In this document: in pieces, positions 53,601 to 62,437 of the stretch
Layout: every line of letters starts with the position of its first letter
Numbering within the stretch: position 1 is the stretch's first letter
Source: Variovorax ginsengisoli
Lineage (GTDB): Bacteria > Pseudomonadota > Gammaproteobacteria > Burkholderiales > Burkholderiaceae_C
Assembly: GCF_006438845.1 (NCBI RefSeq)
Contig: NZ_RCZJ01000002.1
Coordinates: 881,145 to 945,144, forward strand
DNA: 64,000 nucleotides
Direction: 5' to 3'
Program-made: the position numbers and the translations under genes
Notes under the pieces: model-generated
What the model saw: only the letters and a program-made list of their open reading frames with translations
The model's database searches: none
Told to the model about the DNA's origin: nothing

Positions 53601-53620
53601 ACTCTCACTTCAGGCGGCGA

Positions 53621-54742
53621 TCAGGCCTGCTGTTGCTTGGCTGCCTTGGCTTCGGCTTTCGCTTCCGCCTTGGCCGCAGCCTTGGCATCTTCGGAGCCGG
53701 CATCGGCGGCGAGCAGCGGGATGCCCAGCGAATCGCGCACCTTGTTTTCGATCTCGCGCGACAGCGTCGGGTTCTCGCGCAGGAATTCGCGGGCGTTGTC
53801 TCGGCCCTGACCGATCTTCTCGCCGTTGTAGGCGTACCAGGCGCCCGACTTGTCGACGATCTTGGCGGTCACGCCCATGTCGATGATCTCGCCCTCGCGG
53901 CTGATGCCTTCGCCGAACAGGATGTCGAACTCGGCCGTCTTGAAAGGCGGGCTCACCTTGTTCTTGACCACTTTGACCTTGGTCTCGTTGCCGATGGCTT
54001 CTTCGCCCTTCTTGATCGTGCCGATGCGGCGGATGTCCAGCCGCACCGAGGCGTAGAACTTCAGCGCATTGCCGCCGGTGGTGGTTTCGGGCGAGCCAAA
54101 CATCACGCCGATCTTCATGCGGATCTGGTTGATGAAGATGACCATGCAGTTGGTCTTCTTGATGCTGGCGGTCAGCTTGCGCAGCGCCTGGCTCATCAGG
54201 CGGGCCTGCAGGCCGGGCAGCGAATCGCCCATGTCGCCTTCGATTTCGGCGCGCGGCGTGAGCGCGGCGACCGAGTCGACCACGATCAGGTCGACGGCGC
54301 CCGAGCGCACCAGCGAATCGACGATTTCCAGGGCCTGCTCACCCGTGTCGGGCTGGCTGATCAGCAGGTCGGACAGATTGACGCCGAGCTTCTGGGCGTA
54401 TTGCACGTCGAGCGCGTGTTCGGCGTCGACGAAGGCGCAGGTGCCGGCCTGCTTCTGCATCTGGGCGATGACCTGCAGCGTGAGGGTGGTCTTGCCAGAG
54501 GATTCAGGGCCGTAGATTTCGATCACGCGGCCGCGCGGCAGGCCACCGACGCCGAGCGCGATGTCCAGGCCGAGCGAGCCGGTCGACACGACCTGCACGT
54601 CTTCCAGTGCCTCGCCCTCGCCCAGACGCATGATCGTGCCCTTGCCGAACTGCTTTTCGATTTGTGCGAGTGCGGCTTGCAGGGCCTTGGCCTTTTCGCT
54701 GCCGGCCACCGAAATGCTGCTGCCCTTGACGAGTGCGTCCAT
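53621..54742 (-). CDS. recA: Recombinase RecA
   Basis: 373 aa from the ATG at 54742, with AGGAG 7 nt upstream; longer frames are not supported. Walker [10 protein letters not shown] near residue 78, the catalytic-glutamate region [14 protein letters not shown] loops L1 ([12 protein letters not shown]) and L2 (GNALKFYAS). The C-terminus is alanine/lysine/glutamate-rich, typical of Burkholderiales. Strand exchange, repair and LexA cleavage. A LexA-like box lies upstream. Confidence 0.97.
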   Translation of the reverse strand: MDALVKGSSISVAGSEKAKALQAALAQIEKQFGKGTIMRLGEGEALEDVQVVSTGSLGLDIALGVGGLPRGRVIEIYGPESSGKTTLTLQVIAQMQKQAGTCAFVDAEHALDVQYAQKLGVNLSDLLISQPDTGEQALEIVDSLVRSGAVDLIVVDSVAALTPRAEIEGDMGDSLPGLQARLMSQALRKLTASIKKTNCMVIFINQIRMKIGVMFGSPETTTGGNALKFYASVRLDIRRIGTIKKGEEAIGNETKVKVVKNKVSPPFKTAEFDILFGEGISREGEIIDMGVTAKIVDKSGAWYAYNGEKIGQGRDNAREFLRENPTLSREIENKVRDSLGIPLLAADAGSEDAKAAAKAEAKAEAKAAKQQQA

Positions 54743-54802
54743 GAAAACTCCTTGAATATCAACAGGTTGTAGGGATCTCATCCTGCTGCTTTTAACCACA
54801 GC

Positions 54803-54818
54803 CTGGATGCTTGAACAG
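54803..54818. promoter_or_regulatory. Candidate LexA (SOS) box of recA
   Basis: CTGG-ATGCTTGA-ACAG matches the CTGT-N8-ACAG LexA consensus with one mismatch, and lies 61-76 bp upstream of the recA start, where an SOS operator is expected. Confidence 0.6.
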
Positions 54819-54841
54819 TAGTGTAGCGGCGGGTATTTTGA

Positions 54842-54874
54842 AGTAAACCCGTTTTATGGTCAGTTTGCTTTACT
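54842..54874. promoter_or_regulatory. Candidate MarR operator in the recA-marR intergenic region
   Basis: AGTAAAC and GTTTGCTTTACT form an interrupted inverted repeat directly before the MarR-family gene. Many MarR repressors bind such sites in their own promoters. This is sequence symmetry only. Confidence 0.35.
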
Positions 54875-54883
54875 ATTCGCCCG

Positions 54884-55369
54884 ATGTCTTACGGCGCGTT
54901 TCCCAGTGACCCCGACCAGTGGCGCCAGACACACCTGGGCCGTCTGCTGGGCCACGCGATGCGGCGCTTCGACGAACGCGTGCTGGCGCTGATGGCGCAC
55001 GACGCCGACGTGCCGCTGGCCCTGTCCAACCTTGCGGCCCGCGCGCAGATCAGCGCGGCGCACATCCACATCACGCGGCACCTGGCACGCGGCGGCTCGC
55101 GCCTGACCGAACTGGCCGAGCGTGCCGGCATGAGCAAGCAGGCGATGGGCACACTGGTCGACCAGTGCGAAGCCTGGGGCTTGGTGACGCGCGGCCCGGA
55201 CCCCCTCGACGCGCGGGCGCGCCGCGTGCTGTTCACCGCCGACGGGCTGGCCTGGCTGGAGGCTTTTCGCAAGGCCGTCGCGCAGGCCGAAAACGAATTC
55301 CGCGCGAGCGTCGGCGACGAGATCGCCACCGTGGTGACGATCGGATTGGAAGCCTACGCAGGCACCTGA
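54884..55369 (+). CDS. MarR-family transcriptional regulator
   Basis: 161 aa. The winged helix: RLTELAERAGMSKQAMGTLVD as recognition helix (residues about 73-92), the wing with RGPDPLDARARRVLFT, and flanking dimerisation helices. It is divergent from recA and 77 bp upstream of the response regulator. No ligand or target is evident apart from a possible self-operator. Confidence 0.87.
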   Translation: MSYGAFPSDPDQWRQTHLGRLLGHAMRRFDERVLALMAHDADVPLALSNLAARAQISAAHIHITRHLARGGSRLTELAERAGMSKQAMGTLVDQCEAWGLVTRGPDPLDARARRVLFTADGLAWLEAFRKAVAQAENEFRASVGDEIATVVTIGLEAYAGT

Positions 55370-55446
55370 GCGCCGACCGTCGACGCCTAGAATCCGCCGC
55401 GGAGACAAGCACAGCGCGAACCGCGCACCCACAAGCCGGAGGTCTC

Positions 55447-56121
55447 ATGCGGATCCTGATTGCAGAAGATGACCAGGTCTTGGCCGATGCCTTGCTGCGC
55501 AGCCTGCGCACCTCGGGCGCGGCGGTCGACCGTGTGGCCACCGGCTCGCAGGCCGACGCGGCGCTGATGACCAACAGCGAGTTCGACCTGCTGATCCTCG
55601 ATCTCGGCCTGCCCAACATGCACGGCCTCGAAATCCTCAAGCGCCTGCGCGCCCGCGGATCGCAGCTGCCGGTGCTGGTGCTGACCGCGGCCGACAGCGT
55701 CGAGGAACGCGTCAAGGGCCTCGACCATGGTGCCGACGACTACATGGCCAAGCCTTTCTCGCTGCAGGAACTGGAAGCCCGCGTGCGCGCCCTCACGCGG
55801 CGCGGCATGGGCGGCACCAGCAACGCCATCAAGCACGGTCCGCTGGTGTACGACCAAGCCGGGCGCGTGGCCAGCATCGACGGCAAGATGATCGACCTCT
55901 CCGCGCGGGAACTGGGGCTGCTCGAAGTGCTGCTGCAGCGTGCCGGCAGGCTGGTCAGCAAGGACCAGCTGGTCGAACGCCTCTGCGAATGGGGCGAAGA
56001 AGTCAGCATCAACGCCATCGAGGTCTACATCCACCGGCTGCGCAAGAAGATCGAGAAGGGGCCGGTGCGCATCGCCACCGTGCGCGGGCTCGGCTACTGC
56101 CTCGAGAAGATCCAAGCTTGA
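55447..56121 (+). CDS. OmpR/TctD-type response regulator
   Basis: 224 aa from the ATG at 55447. The receiver domain (residues 1-120) has AEDDQ, the phosphoacceptor aspartate in LLILDLGLPNMHG, and the lysine in YMAKPFS. The winged-helix output domain ends INAIEVYIHRLRKKI. It resembles the TctD/QseB group. The stop overlaps the kinase start (TTGA). The target genes are unknown; no transporter lies next to it. Confidence 0.9.
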   Translation: MRILIAEDDQVLADALLRSLRTSGAAVDRVATGSQADAALMTNSEFDLLILDLGLPNMHGLEILKRLRARGSQLPVLVLTAADSVEERVKGLDHGADDYMAKPFSLQELEARVRALTRRGMGGTSNAIKHGPLVYDQAGRVASIDGKMIDLSARELGLLEVLLQRAGRLVSKDQLVERLCEWGEEVSINAIEVYIHRLRKKIEKGPVRIATVRGLGYCLEKIQA

Positions 56122-57557
56122 AACTTTTTCAGCGTGCGCAGCGTTCGCTGTTCGGGGAGATCCTCGACTGGATGCTCACGCCGCTGCTGCTGCTGGTGCC
56201 CGTGAGCATCGGCGTCACCTGGCTGGTGGCGCAGGGCATCGCCAACGCGCCCTTCGACCGCGCGCTGGAAAACAACGTGCAGACGCTCGGTCGGCTGCTG
56301 GTGGTGCAGGACGGCCGCCTGCAGTTTCCGCTGCCGCAACCGGCGCGCGACATCCTGCGCGGCGACGACACCGACGTCGTGTACTACCAGGTGCTCGACG
56401 GCCGCGGCCGATTGCTGAGCGGCGAGCGCGACGTGCCGCCACCCCATGCCGACGAGATGCCGACGCCTGGCACCGTGTACCTGCACGACGCGACGATGCG
56501 CGGCAAGGCGGTGCGCATCGCGTCGCTGTGGGTCGCCGGCGCCACGTCCGACGCACCACCGGCGTTGGTGCAGGTGGCCGAGACGCGCGGCAAGCAGTCG
56601 GTGCTTGCCACCGAGATCATCAAGGGCGTGCTGCTGCCGCAGTTCGCCATCCTGCCGCTGGCGGTGCTGCTGATCTGGCTGGCGCTGGTGCGCGGCATCA
56701 AGCCGTTGTCGGTGGTCGAGGCGCGCATCCGCGAGCGGCGGCCCGACGACCTGAGCCCGCTCGACGAATCGTCGGTGCCGCTTGAAGTGGTGCCGCTGGT
56801 CTCGTCGGTGAACGAGCTGCTCAACAAGCTGCATGGCTCCATCGCCACGCAGAAGCGCTTTCTGGCCGACGCCGCGCACCAGCTCAAGACGCCGCTGGCC
56901 GGGCTGCGCATGCAGGCCGACCTGGCGCAGCGCGAAGGCGCCAACGCCGAGGAGCTGAAGCAGTCGCTCAAGCAGATCGGCCGCGCCAGCGTGCGTGCCA
57001 CCCACACCGTGAACCAGCTGCTCTCGCTGGCGCGCGCCGAGGGCAGCAGCGCGACGCTCGGGCGCCAGCCTTGCGACCTGGCGCGCCTGACCATCGAGGT
57101 GGTGCGCGAAGCGGTGCCGCGCGCCATCGAGAAGCGCATCGACCTCGGCTACGACGGCGCCGAAGCCGGCGCGCACGGCGTGGTGCTGCAGGGCAACCCG
57201 ACGCTGCTGAAGGAACTGGTGCGCAACCTGGTCGACAACGCACTCAACTACACGCCGTCGACGCCCGAGCGCCCCGGCGTGATCACCGCGCGCGTGCTGG
57301 CCGACCCGTTCAGCCGGGTGGTGCTGCTCCAGGTGGAAGACAACGGCCCCGGCATTGCCGAGAGCGACCGTGAACTGGTGTTCGAGCCCTTCTACCGCGT
57401 GCTCGGTAGCGAAGCCGACGGCTCCGGCCTGGGGCTGCCGATCGTGCGGGAGATCGCTCGGCAGCACCGGGCGACGGTGCAGCTCGAAGACGCGCATGGC
57501 GAACACCAGCCGCAACCCGGCACGCGCTTCAGCGTGCGCTTCGACCTGGAAGGATGA
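56118..57557 (+). CDS. TctE/QseC-type sensor histidine kinase, TTG start
   Basis: 479 aa if started at the TTG at 56118, which overlaps the regulator stop by 4 nt; the first ATG comes 18 codons later. Two helices (about residues 17-40 and 175-200) flank a periplasmic 2CSK-type sensor. The HisKA helix FLADAAHQLKTPLAGLRMQA carries the phosphorylated histidine near residue 261. The ATPase domain has NLVDNALNYTP, DNGPGIAESD and GSGLGLPIV. It partners the preceding regulator. Confidence 0.87.
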   Translation: MKLFQRAQRSLFGEILDWMLTPLLLLVPVSIGVTWLVAQGIANAPFDRALENNVQTLGRLLVVQDGRLQFPLPQPARDILRGDDTDVVYYQVLDGRGRLLSGERDVPPPHADEMPTPGTVYLHDATMRGKAVRIASLWVAGATSDAPPALVQVAETRGKQSVLATEIIKGVLLPQFAILPLAVLLIWLALVRGIKPLSVVEARIRERRPDDLSPLDESSVPLEVVPLVSSVNELLNKLHGSIATQKRFLADAAHQLKTPLAGLRMQADLAQREGANAEELKQSLKQIGRASVRATHTVNQLLSLARAEGSSATLGRQPCDLARLTIEVVREAVPRAIEKRIDLGYDGAEAGAHGVVLQGNPTLLKELVRNLVDNALNYTPSTPERPGVITARVLADPFSRVVLLQVEDNGPGIAESDRELVFEPFYRVLGSEADGSGLGLPIVREIARQHRATVQLEDAHGEHQPQPGTRFSVRFDLEG

Positions 57558-57563
57558 GCCGGG

Positions 57564-57746
57564 CTACGGCGCCGGTCGCAGCTGCAGCAGTTCGGGCCGC
57601 ACCTGCAGATCCACGCGATGCGGCTCGGTCTCGCTGAAGCGGGCCGGCTGGAATCCGAAGGCGCTGAAGGCACCCTGCCGCCAGGCGAAATAGCCCAGGT
57701 TCGCCAGCACCAGCAGCACCACGATCACGCGCCATGTGTCGCGCAT
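57564..57746 (-). CDS. 60-residue single-pass membrane protein of unknown function
   Basis: The ATG at 57746 overlaps the birA stop by 4 nt. Residues 7-22 (VIVVLLVLANLGYFAW) are one transmembrane helix, and the rest is a short soluble tail ending QLRPAP. Tight coupling to birA argues that it is real. I recall longer SPOR-domain proteins in this place in relatives, so it may be a shortened form; that is memory, not evidence from here. Confidence 0.55.
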   Translation of the reverse strand: MRDTWRVIVVLLVLANLGYFAWRQGAFSAFGFQPARFSETEPHRVDLQVRPELLQLRPAP

Positions 57747-57748
57747 GG

Positions 57749-58558
57749 TCAGGCAGGCGCGCGGACGGGCCGCACGCTGACTTCGGCGCTGGTAATGGCC
57801 TGCATGCCGGCCGCCGTCTGCACGCGCAGTTCGCCGCCCCAGCCGACGCCCTCGCAACGGCCCGCGGTGCCGTCGCTCAGTTGAACATCGCGCCCGCGCA
57901 GCGCGTCGCGTGCCGCGAAGCGTTCGGCGAAGGGCGCGAAGCCACACTCGGCGAAGGCCTGGACCATGGCGACCAGCGGCGGCAACAGCTCGCTCAACAA
58001 CGCACCAGGCGTCGCGTCCGGCCGCCATTCGTGCACCCACGCCGGCGGCGTGCGCAGGCCGTCGGCCTCGCGCGGCCCGAGGTTCACGCCGATGCCGATC
58101 ACCGCGTAGCGCTGGGTCGCATCGCCCTGCGGCACGGCCGTCTCGATCAGGATGCCGACGAGCTTGCGGTCGTGCACCCACAGATCGTTGGGCCACTTCA
58201 GGCGCACTGGGGCCGACGACGCCGGATCGAGGCTCTCTGCCACGCTCAGTCCCACGGCCAGCGACAGGCCCGACCAGTCCTTCGGCGCCAGCGGCAGACC
58301 GAGCGAGAAGGTCAGCGAGGCGGGCTGCGAAGTCTGCTGCGCGCTCTCCCACGGCCGGCCGAGGCGGCCACGACCGGCGGTCTGGCGCTCGGCCACGAGC
58401 AGCACCGGCGCGGTGATGCCCTGGCGCGCACGACGCATCAGCTCGGTGTTGGTGGAGTCGATCTCGGCGACGACCTCGACGCCGAATCCCGGCAGCAGCG
58501 GCGTCACCGCGGCGGTGATCTCGTCGGCGAACCAGGCGTCGTGCATGGGACTCGGCAT
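57749..58558 (-). CDS. birA: Biotin--[acetyl-CoA-carboxylase] ligase
   Basis: 269 aa from the ATG at 58558, which overlaps the SET gene's stop by one base. The biotinyl-adenylate loop AERQTAGRGRLGRPW is near residue 56, and LKWPNDLWVHDRKLVGILIE is near 120. There is no N-terminal helix-turn-helix, so it is a group I ligase without repressor function. It attaches biotin to carboxylase carrier domains. Confidence 0.92.
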   Translation of the reverse strand: MPSPMHDAWFADEITAAVTPLLPGFGVEVVAEIDSTNTELMRRARQGITAPVLLVAERQTAGRGRLGRPWESAQQTSQPASLTFSLGLPLAPKDWSGLSLAVGLSVAESLDPASSAPVRLKWPNDLWVHDRKLVGILIETAVPQGDATQRYAVIGIGVNLGPREADGLRTPPAWVHEWRPDATPGALLSELLPPLVAMVQAFAECGFAPFAERFAARDALRGRDVQLSDGTAGRCEGVGWGGELRVQTAAGMQAITSAEVSVRPVRAPA

Positions 58559-59181
58559 CAGTCGGCAGCCTTGGTTTTCTTGCGCTTCTTCTTGTCGGAC
58601 TTTTCTGCTCCTTCGGCATTCTTGTCCGCTTTTTTCTCCGCCTTCTTTACGGCCTTCTTTTCGGCTTTCTTCGCCTTGGCCTTCTTCTTCCCCTTGCCCG
58701 ACTTCTTCTCGTCTTCCTTGGGCGACAGCAGCGTGCCGCGGCACTGGGGCGAGCCGCACCAGCACGGGAACTCGGCCAGCAGTTCGGGCGTGTACGGCAG
58801 GTCGATGATCAGGCCGTAGTCGTAATTGAGTTCCTCTCCCGCCGGGATGGCACGCAGCGCCTTGATGAAGATGCGGCCGTCGACTTCGTCGGCCTCGCAG
58901 TTCGGCTCGCAGGAATGGTTGATCCACTTGGCGGCGTTGCCGTCGACCTTGCCGTCGATCACACGCTTGTCGTCGATATGGAAGTAGAAGGTGTGGTTGG
59001 GCTGGGCCGGGTCGTGCGGATGGCGGCGCAGCGCTTCTTTCCAGCTGATGACTTCGCCGAGGTATTCGATGAGCGTTTCGCCCTCTGCGATGTCCTGCGT
59101 GGCGAACACGCCTTTGCCGTGCACCCCGGAGCGGCGGGTCTGAATGCGGCGGCCGGAAATCGAAGGGGTTTTGGAAGGCAT
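58558..59181 (-). CDS. SET-domain protein-lysine methyltransferase with lysine-rich tail
   Basis: 207 aa from the ATG at 59181. SET core (residues 10-130): SGVHGKGVFATQDIAEGE, the AdoMet/catalytic motif WINHSCEPNCEA near residue 87, and GEELNYDYG near 115. The post-SET zinc cysteines C140, C142 and C147 (CWCGSPQCRGT) are present. Residues 155-207 are about half lysine, histone H1-like. Bacterial SET enzymes such as chlamydial NUE methylate histone-like or host proteins; the substrate here is unknown. It is divergent from topB. Confidence 0.9.
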   Translation of the reverse strand: MPSKTPSISGRRIQTRRSGVHGKGVFATQDIAEGETLIEYLGEVISWKEALRRHPHDPAQPNHTFYFHIDDKRVIDGKVDGNAAKWINHSCEPNCEADEVDGRIFIKALRAIPAGEELNYDYGLIIDLPYTPELLAEFPCWCGSPQCRGTLLSPKEDEKKSGKGKKKAKAKKAEKKAVKKAEKKADKNAEGAEKSDKKKRKKTKAAD

Positions 59182-59206
59182 CGCCGAAGTCTGATAGTTT
59201 GAATAG

Positions 59207-59233
59207 GCACACATGCGCGTGCGTGCGCACGCG
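59207..59233. other. 27-bp alternating purine-pyrimidine tract (possible Z-DNA)
   Basis: From G59207 to G59233 purines and pyrimidines alternate without a break (GCACACATGCGCGTG... to GCACGCG), including the perfect palindrome GCGTGCGCACGC. Such GC/AC alternation flips to Z-DNA under negative supercoiling. It lies in the shared promoter region of the SET and topoisomerase genes. Confidence 0.7.
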
Positions 59234-59288
59234 AGAGCCGCAGATTGTATGTAGATAGACGCCCCAGGCGTTGTACGAGAGATTCCCG

Positions 59289-62243
59289 ATGACGAAGACC
59301 TTGGTAATTGCAGAGAAACCGTCGGTGGCGCAGGACATCGTCCGCGCCCTCACACCCACGGCCGGCAAGTTCGAGAAGCACGACGAGTACTTCGAGAGCG
59401 AGCAGTACGTCGTGACGAGCGCGGTCGGCCACCTGGTGGAAATCCAGGCGCCGGAGGAGTTCGATGTGAAGCGTGGCAAGTGGAGCTTCGCCAACCTGCC
59501 GGTGGTGCCGCCCTATTTCGACCTGAAGCCGGTCGACAAGACCAAGACGCGCCTGAACGCCGTGGTGAAGCAGGCCAAGCGCAAGGACGTGACGCAGCTC
59601 ATCAACGCCTGTGACGCGGGCCGCGAGGGCGAGCTGATCTTCCGGCTGATCGAGCAGTACGCGGGCGGCAACAAGAGCGGGCAGTACGCGTCGCTCGGCA
59701 AGCCGGTCAAGCGCCTCTGGCTGCAGTCGATGACGCCGCAGGCGATCCGTGATGGCTTCGAGTCGCTGCGCACCGAGCAGCAGATGCAAGGCCTGGCCGA
59801 CGCGGCGCGCTCGCGCTCCGAGGCCGACTGGCTGGTGGGCATCAACGGCACCCGCGCCATGACGGCCTTCAATTCACGCGACGGCGGCTTCTTCCTGACG
59901 ACCGTGGGCCGCGTGCAGACGCCCACGCTGTCGGTGGTGGTCGAGCGCGAGGAGAAGATCCGCAAATTCGTCAGCCGCGACTACTGGGAAATCCACGGCG
60001 CCTTCCAGGCCGAAGCCGGCCAGTACCCCGGCAAGTGGTTCGACGCCAACTTCAAGAAACCGCCGCCCGGCCCCGACGGCGTGGCCGACCCCGAGATGCG
60101 TGCCGACCGCGTGTGGAGCGAACGCGAAGCCAAGGACATCGCCGATGCCGCGCGCGGCAAGCCGGCCACCGTCACCGAAGAAAGCAAGCCGACGACGCAG
60201 GCCTCGCCGATGCTGTTCGACCTGACCTCGCTGCAGCGCGAGGCCAACGGCCGCTTCGGCTTCTCGGCCAAGACCACGCTGGCGCTGGCGCAGAGCCTGT
60301 ACGAACGCCACAAGGCGCTGACCTATCCGCGGACCGACTCGCGCGCGCTGCCCGAGGACTACCTGCCGGTGGTCAAGGACACGATGAAGATGCTGGCCGA
60401 CAGCGGCATGAAGCACCTCGCGCCCTTCGCCAAGCAGGCGGTCGACGGCGCTTATGTCAAGCCGAACAAGCGCATCTTCGACAACGCCAAGGTGTCGGAT
60501 CACTTCGCCATCATCCCGACGCTGCAGGCCCCGAGCGGCCTGAGCGACGCCGAGCAGAAGCTGTACGACTTCGTCGTGCGGCGCTTCATGTCGGTGTTCT
60601 TCCCGAGCGCCGAGTTCCAGGTGACGACGCGCATCAGCACGGTCGAAACCAACGGCAAGAAGTACCCCTTCCGCAGCGACGGCAAGGTGCTGGTCAAGCC
60701 GGGCTGGCTCGCCATCTACGGCAAGGAGGCCGTGAACGACGACGACGAGAAGGACGGCAAAAACCTCGTCATCGTGAAGCCGGGCGAGATCGTGCAGACC
60801 GAGTCGGCCGAGCTCAAGGCGCTCAAGACCCGCCCGCCTGCGCGCTACTCCGAAGCCACGCTGCTGGGCGCCATGGAAGGCGCCGGCAAGACCATCGACG
60901 ACGACGAGCTGCGCGAGGCCATGCAGGAGAAGGGCCTGGGCACGCCCGCCACGCGCGCGGCCACCATCGAAGGCCTGATCGCCGAGAAGTACATGCTGCG
61001 CGAAGGCCGCGAGCTGATTCCGACCGCCAAGGCCTTTCAACTCATGACGCTGCTGCGCGGGCTGGGCGTGGAGGAGCTCTCCAAGGCCGAGCTGACCGGC
61101 GAGTGGGAATACAAGCTCGCGCAGATGGAGAAGGGCGCGCTCAGCCGCGAAGCCTTCATGCGCGAGATCGCCGAAATGACGCAGCACATCGTCAAGAAGG
61201 CCAAGGAGTACGACCGCGACACGGTGCCGGGCGACTACGCCACCCTCTCGACGCCCTGCCCCAACTGCAGCGGCATCGTGAAGGAGAACTACCGCCGCTA
61301 CGCCTGCACCGGCAAGAGCGGCACGGGCGAAGACGCCTGCGGCTTCTCCTTCGGCAAGTCGCCGGCCGGCCGCACCTTCGAGGTCGCCGAGGCCGAGACG
61401 CTCCTGGCGACCAAGCACATCGGCCCACTGGAAGGCTTCCGCTCCAAGGCGGGCTGGCCCTTCACCGCCGAGATCGTCATCAAGTACGACGCGGAAGAAA
61501 CCAAGAACTGGAAGCTGGAGTTCGACTTCGGCGACGACAAGAACGGCGAGACCGGCGAGATCGTCGACTTCAGCGCGCAGGACACGCTCGGCCCCTGCCC
61601 GATCTGCGGCGCACCGGTGTTCGAGCATGGCGCCAACTACGTCTGCGAGAAGTCGGTGCCGACCGAAGGCCAGCCGACGCCGAGCTGCACCTTCAAGACC
61701 GGCAAGGTCATCCTGACGCAGCCGATCGAACGCGCGCAAGTCGAGAAGCTCCTGGCCACCGGCAAGACCGACCTGCTCGACAAGTTCGTCTCGATGCGCA
61801 CCCGCCGTGCCTTCAAGGCCTTCCTGGCGTGGAACAAGGACGAGGGCAAGGTGACCTTCGAGTTCGCGCCGCGCGAAGGCGGCAGCAAATTCCCGCCGCG
61901 CAAGACCTTCGGCAAGGCTGCGCCGGCCAAGAAGGTCGCGGCCAAGAAGACCGCCGCGGCGAAGACGCCCGCTGCCAAGAAGGCGGCCGCGCCCAAGGCG
62001 CCGCGCAAGCCGGGGGCTGGACTGAAGCCGAGCGACGCGCTGGCTGCGGTGATCGGCGCCGAACCGGTGGCGCGCACCGAAGTCATCAAGAAGCTGTGGG
62101 ACTACATCAAGGCCAACGGCCTGCAGGACGCGGCCAACAGGCGCGCCATCAACGCCGACGCCAAGTTGAAACCGGTGTTCGGCAAGGACCAGGTCACGAT
62201 GTTCGAGCTGGCCGGCATCGTCGGCAAGCACCTGAGCAGTTGA
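59289..62243 (+). CDS. topB: DNA topoisomerase III with Lys/Ala tail and SWIB domain
   Basis: 984 aa from the ATG at 59289. Toprim domain with VIAEKPSVAQDIV at the start and CDAGREGELIFRLIEQ near residue 112. The active tyrosine is Y346 in ALTYPRTDSRALPEDY. Two zinc-ribbon regions follow (CPNCSG...ACGFSFG near 655, CPICGAPVFEHGANYVC near 770). Residues about 871-905 are an AKK/PAKKA repeat like histone H1. Residues about 909-984 (KPSDALAAVIG...MFELAGIVGKHL) are a SWIB/MDM2 domain. Type IA enzyme relaxing and decatenating DNA; the SWIB fusion recalls chlamydial topoisomerase I. Confidence 0.93.
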   Translation: MTKTLVIAEKPSVAQDIVRALTPTAGKFEKHDEYFESEQYVVTSAVGHLVEIQAPEEFDVKRGKWSFANLPVVPPYFDLKPVDKTKTRLNAVVKQAKRKDVTQLINACDAGREGELIFRLIEQYAGGNKSGQYASLGKPVKRLWLQSMTPQAIRDGFESLRTEQQMQGLADAARSRSEADWLVGINGTRAMTAFNSRDGGFFLTTVGRVQTPTLSVVVEREEKIRKFVSRDYWEIHGAFQAEAGQYPGKWFDANFKKPPPGPDGVADPEMRADRVWSEREAKDIADAARGKPATVTEESKPTTQASPMLFDLTSLQREANGRFGFSAKTTLALAQSLYERHKALTYPRTDSRALPEDYLPVVKDTMKMLADSGMKHLAPFAKQAVDGAYVKPNKRIFDNAKVSDHFAIIPTLQAPSGLSDAEQKLYDFVVRRFMSVFFPSAEFQVTTRISTVETNGKKYPFRSDGKVLVKPGWLAIYGKEAVNDDDEKDGKNLVIVKPGEIVQTESAELKALKTRPPARYSEATLLGAMEGAGKTIDDDELREAMQEKGLGTPATRAATIEGLIAEKYMLREGRELIPTAKAFQLMTLLRGLGVEELSKAELTGEWEYKLAQMEKGALSREAFMREIAEMTQHIVKKAKEYDRDTVPGDYATLSTPCPNCSGIVKENYRRYACTGKSGTGEDACGFSFGKSPAGRTFEVAEAETLLATKHIGPLEGFRSKAGWPFTAEIVIKYDAEETKNWKLEFDFGDDKNGETGEIVDFSAQDTLGPCPICGAPVFEHGANYVCEKSVPTEGQPTPSCTFKTGKVILTQPIERAQVEKLLATGKTDLLDKFVSMRTRRAFKAFLAWNKDEGKVTFEFAPREGGSKFPPRKTFGKAAPAKKVAAKKTAAAKTPAAKKAAAPKAPRKPGAGLKPSDALAAVIGAEPVARTEVIKKLWDYIKANGLQDAANRRAINADAKLKPVFGKDQVTMFELAGIVGKHLSS

Positions 62244-62260
62244 ACCCTTTGGAGCCAACC

Positions 62261-62434
62261 ATGACGACCTCGATTCGCTTCTTGCTTGTTCCCGCCCTGC
62301 TGACCGCGATGCTGGGCTCGGGCTGCAGCGGCCTGCCCGCCGGCGACAGCCGCGCCACAGGCACGTCGCGCAGTGGGGTCGAGGTGTTCGGCACTATCGA
62401 CGCCGGCGTCAGCCGAACCGAGACGAAGCGCTAG
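62261..62434 (+). CDS. 57-residue putative lipoprotein
   Basis: A GGAG ribosome site stands 7 nt before the ATG at 62261. The signal segment IRFLLVPALLTAMLGSGC ends in a lipobox-like LGSGC, leaving a mature chain of only about 35 residues (CSGLPAGDSRATGTSRSG onward). It lies 17 bp after topB on the same strand. I recognise no family; similar tiny lipoproteins are common and uncharacterised in these bacteria. Confidence 0.65.
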   Translation: MTTSIRFLLVPALLTAMLGSGCSGLPAGDSRATGTSRSGVEVFGTIDAGVSRTETKR

Positions 62435-62437
62435 CCG

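Noticed and set aside
55989..56117. Upstream extension of the sensor kinase into the response regulator
   Set aside because: It overlaps coding sequence of the regulator; the TTG at 56118 gives the usual 4-nt overlap.
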